64,000 nt of DNA from assembly GCA_959347315.1 (NCBI GenBank), contig OY365806.1, positions 22,458,900 through 22,522,899 on the forward strand. Direction: 5' to 3'. This document shows positions 34,401-44,338 of the stretch, piece by piece. Source of the stretch: Bimastos eiseni. Its lineage: Eukaryota; Annelida; Clitellata; Crassiclitellata; Lumbricidae. The position numbers and the translations under genes were made by a program. The notes beneath the pieces were generated by a model that saw only the letters and a program-made list of their open reading frames with translations, was not told the DNA's origin and did no database searches. Every line of letters begins with the position of its first letter. The stretch's first letter is position 1.

Positions 34401-37400
34401 CCAGCTTTGGGATTGGTAGACAAAAAAATGATTTTTAGAGCTAATAATTTTGGGTTTTTCTATGTTTACAATATTTTATTTGTGCCATCTAATACCAATT
34501 TAACAGATGTAACACACAGTTTTGGTGCTGTCTCTGATGCTGCCAACGTGAATCACCAGCATTTGTGTATTTCTTCAGGCACAATTGATAGCACAGTCTA
34601 TCAGTCAGGCATTCCAAGTTGCCTACATTGAATTCTTGAAAGCAAACGGTATTAACGATCCTGATCTGATGAAGGAGATGGATTATCAGGATGTTCTTAG
34701 TCAGCAGGAAATTTTTGGTGAAGAGCTATTCCTCTTCTCAAACAAGGATATGCAAAAAGAGGTCAGTTATTGCCAGAATACTTATACTGCAGAATCGTGC
34801 AAGGCTTGATGTATGCGCCAACAATCTTGATTAGACATAATTAACATATGCATTAGTTATTTGTAGCGGAAATCTAAGGGCAGAGGGATTTTGTAGTTGT
34901 GTTTGTTGTCTTTCTGTAGGAATAAAAGTAGTTTAAAGCTGTTGAAAACAGAAGAAACATGCAATTGATTTAGTTCACGATGTTGATGTTATATTATGAC
35001 AGGTAATTATACCGAAATTGAAAGGCGAGCCGCTTGGAGTTGTGATCGTTGAATCTGGTTGGGGAAGTATGGTGCCAACGATTGTTCTCGCAAACATGGC
35101 TCCAGGTGGATCTGCCGCTCGTTGTGGTCAGCTCAACATTGGAGATCAGATCATGTCTGTCAATGGAGTCAGTCTTGTTGGTTTACCTCTGTCCACTTGC
35201 CAAAGCTACATCAAGGTAATATATTAGTACATTCGAATAGCTAGATAATTCTATATTAGAAAGTATTAAAATGGTGATTAAAATGGTAGTAAAATGAGCT
35301 AAGGTCGTGTATGGTGTGTCTGTAGATTACAGTCAAATTTTGACATTAGCTGGGATGAGTGTTCCAATATGCCAATAAATAGCCAACATACAGCTCAAAA
35401 TGGTAAAACATTTTCCTACATGATTTGAGAATGATGTAAAAATTTCATTTCATGCTTTGACATGCAATTCCTTGACAGTTTGTCAAGATACTATAGACAA
35501 TCTGCAAATTATTTGTTCATAATTAGGAATATTTACTGAATTTGTTGACAGTTGACATGTCAGTGGGCATGAAGCAACAGCTGTTTGCTATTACACAGTG
35601 TCAACCAAGAGATAGTGTTGTTTCGGCATCTGAGTCTATTCAGAACTGAATATGACCAAACTTGATCTCCTTATCTGGCTTTGGAATCACAGCTGTTGTC
35701 AGAACTGACAGTTGCTTTCTATCTGTGATGCTATACGAGGTCCAACAATATTTGTCAAAGCAATTGAACGACATTTATCAAACATGCATCTGCCAATGGC
35801 TTTGGATAACTCTCAGCTAATGCTAACTAAAAAAAACTTTGTATCTTGCTGTTTTCTTATGTTTTCAAGGCATCAAGAAATGAAATTCTTGTTCGTCTGT
35901 TGGTTGTATCGTGTACACCCGTCGTTGAAGTTCTAGTTAAAAGGCCTGACATCAAGTATCAGCTGGGATTCAGTGTGCAGAATGGCGTCGTAAGTGCTCT
36001 CTGTGCTTCAATTGTGCTGCAGTTTTAATTAAGACATATTGACAGATGTACCTTAATTTCGTTAAAAATTGATCTTTTATCTTTCTTTTGGTACGCAATT
36101 GCGTATTTTGCTTCCATGCAGCACCGCCACTGCCAGCGAGTACCATCCGTAGGCAAAGCGCAGTTAACCTGCCACGTGCACAGCTACGGAGAACTATCTA
36201 TAGTCAATGCAGAGTCTATTGCAATATCCTTCATATCGCATATCGTCGCACTCTAGGCTATAACAATATATTTATTATTTAATAACTTTATTTGTGAAAA
36301 AAGTAAAACCTTGTCATAGAATTTGATATATGAAATTATCAACGACGTCTTATAAGTTAGTCCTAAATTTATTTGATGCAAGAATATTAGTTGATCATAA
36401 AAATAATTTTATCAAAAAGGTTATTTTTAGCTATTTGCGGGCGGGTTAGCTATTTGCCGAGGCGAATACTTCGGAATAGTCCAATATTCGGCGAAAGTCC
36501 GAGGCGATTTCTGGTTATGCCCTAGAATCAAATGGATGTAACAACTTCCACAGTTTCTTACAGTTTCTCTTCAACAGGGTGTAATTTAGTGACTGTAGGA
36601 TGCTGGGCTTAAATTGATTGTGTTTTTTCTTATTTAGATATGCAGTTTACTGCGCGGTGGAATTGCTGAACGAGGTGGAGTGAGGGTTGGCCATCGTATC
36701 ATTGAGATCAATGGACAAAGTGTCGTGGCTGTGCCACACGAGAAGATTGTCAGTATGTTGGCGTCATCTGTTGGAGAGGTCAGTTTATGAATTTCAAATA
36801 TTTTTTTCCAATTTTTTTATATCCAGTCTTCTTTTTGGTGTCTTTGAGACACAGCAGAAGGAATAATGTGCTGTACCAAGTATATTTAAGCCTTGCACTG
36901 TGTCCCAGTTGAACTGATGCCCTTTTCCAGCAATTAATCTGTCGATTCTAGAATATTTAAGTAACATTTTGCAAGTTGAAAAAGGGTTGTATTATCAATG
37001 TCTTGAAAAACTTGCGTCAAATTCTATCAACAGTTTTCAAAGTTATGCACATGTATAGTTGGACAAACAGAATTCAAACTTTCATATATTGAATTATCTG
37101 TAGAATTTACAGATTTATTGACAATACGAAAGGGTATCTGTTTAACGGATACCCCGTTTTGATAAGCTTTATTTGATGATGGCTCCACCGTTTTGTAATG
37201 TGGTGCTTGATGTGGATCCTAAGGAAACATTATTTGAATGCCTAACGAGAGAATTATATCCTGTTGAAGTATTGAGATATATTATGAATGTTGAATGATG
37301 TTATTAAATTGTTTGCATTTGTGATACAGTCTTTTACATTAAGCGTTGTTTTGTGAGGTACACTGATTTTGAGTTAGTTAGGATGAGGTCTCTCAAATTA

Positions 37401-37885
37401 TGACTGAATGGAAAGATTGGTAAATAATAGGAACAAATAGGTTCTGATGAATAACCTGTACATGACGTATCAATCCATTGCTTCATTTGGTCTGTTCACT
37501 CTTGAATTCTATCTGGTAGTCTCAATTCTTTCTTTGCTTTTATCAGAACCTGCTTTTTCTCGTGAGGCCGTGTACACGGTTGGTACTACTGAACAGTTCA
37601 CTGTTCTAGAGGTGCTTTACAAATGCTTCATAGCAATACAATGTGGAAAGTTTGATGCAAACCTCACTCATTGTTATGGGACAGTTATAGCTACTGGGTT
37701 GTTCTTGCCATGCAAGTTTGATTTACCCCAATAATTTATTAATACTTGTAGTAATTGAGTTAGATTTGGACAATTGTTAACTTGTGGCATAGAATGAATT
37801 TGTTGTTTTGTAGATTCATATGAAGACAATGCAAACTTCGATCTATAGACTGCTTACAGGACAAGACACTCCGCATTACATCTAG
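23355..37885 (+). CDS. APBA1: X11/Mint family adaptor (APBA ortholog), 12 coding exons
   Basis: Exons: 23355-25186, 26011-26105, 28188-28282, 28576-28621, 30746-30867, 32955-33047, 33633-33812, 34579-34761, 35003-35215, 35870-35989, 36638-36778, 37814-37885. All join in phase, giving 1,063 residues. I chose ATG 23355 because it is the first ATG after an in-frame TAA (23280) and has A at -3 and G at +4. Residues 1-680 are acidic, Ser-rich and probably disordered. A PTB domain follows (about 690-870; [49 protein letters not shown]). Then come PDZ1 (about 887-970; [26 protein letters not shown]) and PDZ2 (about 978-1055; [25 protein letters not shown]), ending TGQDTPHYI, like the conserved C-terminal tail of the family. 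X11/Mint proteins bind APP-type NPxY tails and synaptic or trafficking partners. The family is certain. The symbol follows the vertebrate paralog and an invertebrate may have a single gene. Confidence 0.95.
28335..28440. repeat. (TA)n/(TG)n microsatellite in APBA intron 3
   Basis: TATATA, ATGTAT and a clean (TG)n run occupy nearly half of the short intron between 28283 and 28575. Confidence 0.9.
29070..29460 (-). mobile_element. Possible solo LTR-like repeat in APBA intron 4
   Basis: This stretch differs in base composition from the surrounding intron. On the minus strand it begins TGTTAGAGTCTAGAGCC, then has TATATAAAAGAGGGGAATTG (a TATA box with a start-like context), a TTTATTATACTAGACAAG word, and a CpG-bearing CGACTTTGTGTCGTCTGTG. 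TGTTAGAGTC ends and an internal TATA box are typical of LTR retrotransposon LTRs. I could not find a target-site duplication, and the far end is uncertain. The minus ORF at 29370-29125 is incidental. Confidence 0.35.
30746..34761 (+). CDS. APBA1: APBA PTB-domain exons
   Basis: Four exons (30746-30867, 32955-33047, 33633-33812, 34579-34761) with phase-0 junctions between them form the PTB domain. The segment after RIK goes straight to [20 protein letters not shown]; the short basic insert that some vertebrate Mint isoforms carry there is not seen. The last exon includes the alpha-helical linker after the PTB fold ([15 protein letters not shown]), which is autoinhibitory in Mint proteins. Confidence 0.95.
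31130..31545. repeat. TGATTACT-rich degenerate intronic repeat
   Basis: Words of the form GATTACTCTTTTTTTGATNA and ATTTCTTAATTACT recur every 50-70 bp. About 135 bp of it (31405-31540) is repeated at 33475-33610 in a later intron of the same gene, including TCGATTTGATGACATTTCTT against CCGATTTGATGACACTTCTT. Confidence 0.6.
33475..33612. repeat. Second copy of the 31.4-kb intronic repeat
   Basis: Direct repeat of 31405-31540 (GTTTTGAATACTC, TTACTTGATTACTCTTTT, CCGATTTGATGACAC). It ends only about 20 bp before the acceptor of the PTB exon at 33633, so it supplies part of that acceptor's pyrimidine-rich flank. Confidence 0.65.
35003..37885 (+). CDS. APBA1: APBA tandem PDZ exons and C-terminal tail
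   Basis: PDZ1 lies in 35003-35215 and the first part of 35870-35989. PDZ2 is split between 35870-35989, 36638-36778 and 37814-37885. The carboxylate-binding loops read EPLGVV (PDZ1) and YQLGFS (PDZ2). The last exon encodes [17 protein letters not shown] and six further residues, with TAG at 37883-37885. The terminal Tyr-Ile matches the family tail that can occupy the PDZ1 groove. Confidence 0.95.
36122..36256 (+). other. Candidate alternative terminal exon of APBA
   Basis: In the intron that splits PDZ2, TTTTGCTTCCATGCAG gives a good acceptor. In the phase left by the upstream exon (phase 0) the following bases are open for 44 codons ([20 protein letters not shown] at the start) before TAG. 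This island is CpG- and GC-richer than the intron around it. Use of it would replace most of PDZ2. No AATAAA follows closely, so it could instead be a decayed insert. Confidence 0.25.
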
Positions 37886-40800
37886 CATCCTTCTGGGGTG
37901 GATTTGTCGGCTTCCACTCCAGTCCTTTGTGTCACTATTATGATGATGATGTTCTGCGTTTACACTGATCAACTGGACAGACTGACTGAATCTGTCGTTC
38001 CTGCCACCAGCGACCAAGATTCACGGGTCTTTGTTTCCTTTCCTGTGTCCGGTCCTAGTGTCTATGGCTTTATATATGAACTGTTTGCATTCATTGCTGA
38101 CCTGCCATCTATTCGAGATGTGCGCGACGATGTGTTTTTGAAAGTGGACTTTGGAAATGGAGTGTTCAAATCGTATTTCGGGGAATTTATTCAGTCTTGG
38201 CAATTTTTCCAGTTCAAACATGAAGGAGCTTTTAGTAGTAGTTCTGTGATTCAGTGCAGCCTTATTACATTACTAAATTACTATAGTTTGCTTTGTTACT
38301 ATATTTCCCTTTTCTGTACGCTACATTGTTTCTATCGATCTGAAATGGACCTGCATGGTTTTCGTTTCCTTGTAAACACGTTAACACTTCTGATCTGATT
38401 GGAAGTTCATTGGCTTCTGTAGTGCCAATGTGTAATTTTATGTAAACTTTGCATTACTTTTTTTGGAAAACAATACGATGATATGACAATTGACTCTGGT
38501 TTGGTTGCAAAATGGTTGTCTCTGTTCTCTGAATCTCTCTTAAGGTACAACTGTATCAAACCATCTGATAAGATGCTTGTCAAAGTCTTAACTAATTGTC
38601 ATGTAGTCGCTGAATCTGTTATTAAATGCTGATCTTTATTGAATGTTTTGAGTGTCTTGGCAAGCCGATGACTCCTGATAGCAGCCAACAATGTATAAAT
38701 AATTATGATGTTTCTTCAAATGAAATTGACTGTATACAATGAAAGACAATTTCTTGGATGTTGTAAAATATTTTTGTGTTTCAGACTGTGTGCTGTGCTG
38801 AATGTGTCGTTATCCCAAGTAACTGCAGGAAAAAATGTGTTTGAGAATGAAAAATACTTTTTTGAACACTTCTATGAGGGAAATAGATATTTTGAAGCTG
38901 TACACCTCAAGATCGATTGTGTTCACTATCAGTACAGGCTTAGAATCATAGAACATTCGTAGGCTCATAGTACTGGTACTTTATAAAGCAGCAAGGCTTC
39001 CACTCAGTTATTGGGTTAGTCGGTTCAAGGATTGTTTACTATGCAACACTATTTATACTGATAACCTGTGGAAATCTATGATAACCCGAATGATAATCAG
39101 CTGGGATCATCTTGGTGTTTGAATTTTGTAAAAGCCATCTTAAACTTTGTCCAGTGCATTGTTTGGCGTACTGTAGTGGTGATTTGAATTATTTCATTGT
39201 ATTTTCTTATCTATGTCACTGAGTTTTTGTATTGCCTTAAGTTTTTGTGTTTTATCATTTATCTTTTCAGTCATCTTTTCAGACAGTTTCTCAGATAACT
39301 TGAGCAGATTTATTTTCATATGTTGATTTGCTATTGAAAGTGAAGTAAAATTATGAATAGGGAGCAATTGGCCTGTATTAAATTACTTATGAAATGTGAA
39401 TTACATGTTTCAATGTGAATTATAATTTGGATGTGCCAGTTATTGCTTTATAAATGAGCAGTTATCATTCATTGCTGACCTGACATCAATTCAAGATAGC
39501 TTGACACTAAATAGATAAGGGTATGCAGCTGTATTTTGATTCAGTAAGACTTTTAACTGAATTGTGAGCTTTTGCAGTGGTTTTAATATATAACTTAGCA
39601 TGCTACATTTCTGGGAATTGTGAGCTTTTTCTGTCTATGTTTGTGAAATTCTGGGCTATTAGATTACTAACTCTATGACGATTTTGTGACTGAAACTTAG
39701 AACCTTGTATTATATTGTATTGCATCTATAGCTTTATATGCCAGTTTGAGATAGCAAGAAATAGCATTAGCTGCTGCATTCTGTTAATTATTAAGATCTC
39801 TGCTGTGCTCTAAAGTCTGTATATCGTCTCAAGCCCTAATGAATTGGTCCATTCTCCTCATGTTTCTACCTTCACACATGCCTATTGATTTATTTGATAG
39901 AGCATAAATTGATTATATTCTCGTCATTCTCTTAATTTAGATTGGTTTGATGGCTCACATTGAGAAGTCCATAAAAGGTGCTTTGACATATGTTTGTTCT
40001 GTTCTATTTACAAATTTATAAAGTGCCTCTAGCAATATGACCTAATCAGAGGCGAAATGCATTCATAAAAATTGGCTGTATAACAGTCTACTCGTTTCGT
40101 TCCATTTCTTATCAGACGAGATCCACCACTGCTGCTCTGTCAGTTTTAATGGTCATCACACGATTTGAGGTTGCTGTGTATAGGCATTGCTAGAATGAGA
40201 TACAACTCTGAGATCGACAGAATGCATGCATTCCAACAGCACAACTCTCACACAGGCAGATTTGGTGACATAGTGTATGTATTTGGATATTTATATGATG
40301 AACTTTTCAAATCTTTCTAACTCCTATGGCCTAGCCACCTTATAGATCTGAAGAAATGCAGTGTTTTGGGATGTTTTAGTGGAAAATTGTTCCAAAGTGC
40401 TTAAGAAAGCATGCATTGTTTAAGAGCCATTCTTCGACTGAAACCAGCCAGAAGAGTGGGGTAAAATCTTGTAATTTTATAGTGGCCTGAAGGCTAACTG
40501 CACCACTTTTGCATATAGTTGAGGACATAATGAAGACATTGGCAATATTACCATGACTCGGAGGAGCACAGATGGCAACGGTCTAAAGCTGATGGATCTT
40601 TCGTAAAGACATTTGTACTAGAACATGATGGAAAAAGAGTTTACAAAAGTCTCTTTGGCATCTAAGAATGGTCTGTAGAAGATTGGTGTTTTATTGCATC
40701 TGCAAAATTTCAATATATCTTTCCTGTAAAAGTGTTTGGCAGTGTTTCCTGTGTGATTTGATAACTGCTTTATTTTTGATAGTCATTCTTTTCATTTCTT

Positions 40801-42050
40801 GAGTGTAAATAATTGCACAGTGGAAGTATTTGCATATATTATGCTAATTTTCTCGACCATTAAGGAGCGATTGTTCCATTGGGTGTACTGACAAAGTGGT
40901 TAGGTTTTAATTACTAAAAGCAATCTTCTGAGTACTAATTGCTTGATCTGATTGATTCTGTCACATTGGTCTAAGTGTGTGACTGTTATTAAAGTATAAT
41001 TAAAGTAGCAATGTAAATCTTATCTATATAAATGTTTTATTTTCTTTTAAATATGCATGTAAATTTAGAGTTTCTTGTTTTCACTTAATGAATTATCACT
41101 CTACTTCTGCTGCTTTTATTACTTATGACATTACTTGGGTATAATAATTATTCTATTTTAATGATTTATATAATGTACAGTTGTCAGAAGCAGTATTGTG
41201 CTTTGCTATTGTGCTTTGTTGTGTGAAAATTGTAGTCAACTTTGCACAGAGATCAGTAAATTCTGTAGAATTGTTGCCTCTCATATGAATATAACCATAT
41301 AGCCGTGGCAACAGTAGATATTATGAACCATTTGACACCTTTCATATATGTTGTATTATCTTATATCTGTACTTGATGATCCACAAACATAGAAATCTGA
41401 AATGATGTCAGTTAGTCAAATCTTTGCCAGCTCTATTGTCATCCAAGATCCATCCAGAAATTCAGTGACATTGCATATAATTTTTTAAAGATATTATTCA
41501 ATTGTTTATTGATGTTAGCATTCAAATATCATGTTTAAAAATGTTGAATATTTCAACTCTGCAGAACACATTCTTATTTTCATATTAAAAAATTACTGTA
41601 GCCAGTTAAACTGTTCCTAAATGACTCATAATCAGATGGGGAAGGATAGTGTAATGAGAGAAAATTATTTCAAATCTCAACTGGAAATATAAGATATTAT
41701 GAAGCCTGACATTTTTATTATCATCTGAATAATTTTATGTGGTGTTTAAATATGGCTGTGCTGCCTATTATGGATCAGATAATTATCATAACTACAGACA
41801 GGTAGTTAGTTGCCTGTATTTGAGATGTGCCAAAATGAATATTGCTGCAGATCCTGAGTGGCATTTGCTGGCTTTTGTGCAAGCTCAGAAATTAGTGAGA
41901 AAGCAGATGGGTTTTTTTCAAATATCTTTGTAATCTGTGCTATTTTCTCATTATTCTGTGTTTCTTTGTGTCATTATTTTGATATACAAATATGAGTGGC
42001 ACTTTTAGTGTTTAATGACTTATTTTCATTAGATCATATTCAGTGACACA
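37886..42050. other. APBA 3' flank and APBA-HACD3 intergenic region
   Basis: Contains the APBA 3' UTR (extent unknown) and AT-rich DNA. The 166-codon ORF at 37898-38398 starts 13 bases after the APBA stop and has no recognised domain; I treat it as accidental. A short dispersed repeat lies at 39995-40062. Confidence 0.6.
39995..40062 (+). repeat. Dispersed repeat, copy 1
   Basis: GTTCTATTTACAAATTTATA, AGTGCCTCTAGCAATATGAC and CTAATCAGAGGCG match the sequence at 63900-63965 with few changes, in the same orientation. Probably the 3' end of a LINE or SINE family. Confidence 0.75.
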
Positions 42051-42054
42051 TTCT

Positions 42055-42345
42055 TTGGTGTGGGATAGTCTAGTTGTTGCCACAATTGACTGTCAACTAA
42101 AAAGATGGGCTCGAATCTCGTCCAACGCAAACTAAGTTACAAAGTTTCTACCCCACTTGTGTAAAATAGCAAACTCAGTTTATAAATGAGTACACTGTGC
42201 TGATGGGTAGATCAGGTAGTGGGGACACTTCTCATAGACCGAGGATTAGAAAGCGGAAATCAGTAACGCGTCATAGCTTTGAGGATTAGCTCCAGGAGCT
42301 GCTCTCCTTGGTCTGATTGTTCTTGATGATTATAGGGGTAAGAGC
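42055..42345 (+). mobile_element. tRNA-derived SINE, family B copy 1
   Basis: GGGATAGTCTAGTTGTTGCC (A-box-like) is followed about 45 bp on by GGCTCGAATCTCG (B-box-like). The body shares AACTCAGTTTATAAATGAGT and ACACTGTGCTGA with the copy at 48545-48740. Confidence 0.65.
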
Positions 42346-43455
42346 GCTTCATCTTACATTACCTTACCATAAATTTTACTGGTTACCATCTGAAAAATGG
42401 TTTTCTTCTTCATTTGAAAACACATGACACGGCTACTATGACCTGCCTCCATGTTTTCAGTGGTCAAACTGTTTCTAATATGATTTACTGATGTCAGAAA
42501 AAGCAGAATTGAAGCTTTGAATTAGATAACAAATACATAACAGTACTATTTCTGCCATAGCTACGTCTCCCACACAATTTCTTTTGTAAACACAAGGTCT
42601 CTTGTTTTGCCAATACAGTGCTGTTTTCTTAGATGTATTTTTAATGGGACATAAGGTGTTTTCTTGTATTCAGAGATTGAAACAACAGTTATATGACTCA
42701 AATTGGAGTGGTGTTCTTTACTGAGCAGTGGTAATGTTGTCTGTGTAAGTGCTATAGGCTGACATTTGATTTGGTGTAAATTGAATTGTCTGCAAATTAA
42801 TGTCATACACTTTTTATAGTGTTGGTGGACTCGACGGTTCTATTTACTATCAGCTTTGTTGGCTGCTGACATTTAACTATTAAAATATTCGGGAAAGTGT
42901 TTTGATTTGTAGCGGACAAATTAACCACCAGTAACTCGCTTACACTTTGCTTTTAACGGTAGCCTTAAAATGATTGGTAGAATACTTACTGTTGAAGATC
43001 AATTTCTGCATTAACCACGTATGTTACATCTATGTGTGATCAAGTGTTAGACGAGTCACTGCTCAAAGCAGTTTCATGTATTACTGTAAAATTTAATTAT
43101 TACTCCACTGCACTTATTCGTAATGGTATATGTAGCTGAAGATGGCTATTCTCTGTAAATTCATCATGTTTTATAAATAAATAAATGTAAATGGAACTAT
43201 TGTATTTCATTATGAACATAAATTTGTTTTGACAACATAAAGAAGTATGAGCTTTAGGGGCAAAACTGCAGGATTGTCTAATGCTGACTGCAGTTTTTAT
43301 ACACCAGAAGCATTTTACAAGTATGGCAAATGCAACCAATGCATAGGGTCAGAGACACAATTTCTATGCCCACAACATTTCACCATTCATATTAGCAAGG
43401 ATAGCCCAAGGTGAACACTGCTTACTCACTTCTTTTGCCAGTAACACTTGAATCA

Positions 43456-43899
43456 GGTGGCCGTCCATAAAGGACGTCCGCAAAAACCCACTTTTTTATC
43501 CCTTCCCCTTGTCTGCATTCGAGTGACCCCACTGACCTCCTTTGCGGATGTCCGCATCACCCGTGTCAGTAACCATTGCAACTGCTGATAATTATTTTAT
43601 TGCATCGCTTTCTAATGACATTTATTGACTAATAATGAGTTTGAATAAAAGCTATGTAATATACTTACATTTTATAGATCCTTATTTGCATGCAAACTTT
43701 GTATATAATTCTCTCAAATGTGAAGTATAACCTAAAGCTACTAACAAACAACTAAAATTATGACATAATTACCATTAGACATGATTTTGATAATTTAGCA
43801 TGATCGCATGCGGACGTCCGCATAGTCCAAGACCCCTCCCCTGTCCGCATTTTCCCCTACCCATCCCCTCGTGGCAGACGTCCTTTGTGGATGACTCCC
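43456..43899. mobile_element. MITE-like DNA element with terminal inverted repeats
   Basis: The left end reads GGTGGCCGTCCATAAAGGAC followed by GTCCGC. The right end, in reverse complement, reads GGGAGTCATCCACAAAGGAC followed by GTCTGC. Both ends carry further internal inverted motifs (GCGGACGTCCGC near 43811; GCGGATGTCCGC near 43546). The centre is AT-rich and non-coding. Total length is 444 bp. No clear target-site duplication is seen, so the superfamily is open. Confidence 0.75.
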
Positions 43900-44338
43900 A
43901 AGACAAACAACCAGTAAATGAATCAGGATGATATTTGATCAGTTAGGCATTCAATTACAAGACCATTAGAAACCTTTTTGTATATTGTCATTTTATGTAT
44001 TACATACGACTGAACTCAACAAGAAACTGTGACATCTCAATGACCATGATTACAGGTTAAAATGATGACTGTCTTAGTCGATTAACACGTGTAAAAGTAA
44101 CAACTTGGAAAAAACACACGAAGGAACGAACATTAACTGATGGAAAAATATTGCATGAAAACGTCTTGCAGCAGAAGACGACTGCTGACTATATGTCAAT
44201 TTTTGTTCTAAGAGAATTGCCATTCTGAGAATAGAACACTATGGCTCAGCTTCAAACACCAGCACAGCCTAGCCAACATTAACACAAAACAACCCCATGT
44301 TTCATTTACTGCAAAAGGAAATGCTAAGGAAAGAAATC

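Noticed and set aside
37898..38398. 166-codon ORF just after the APBA stop
   Set aside because: No recognised domain, low-complexity hydrophobic end, and a position in the APBA 3' UTR; probably accidental.
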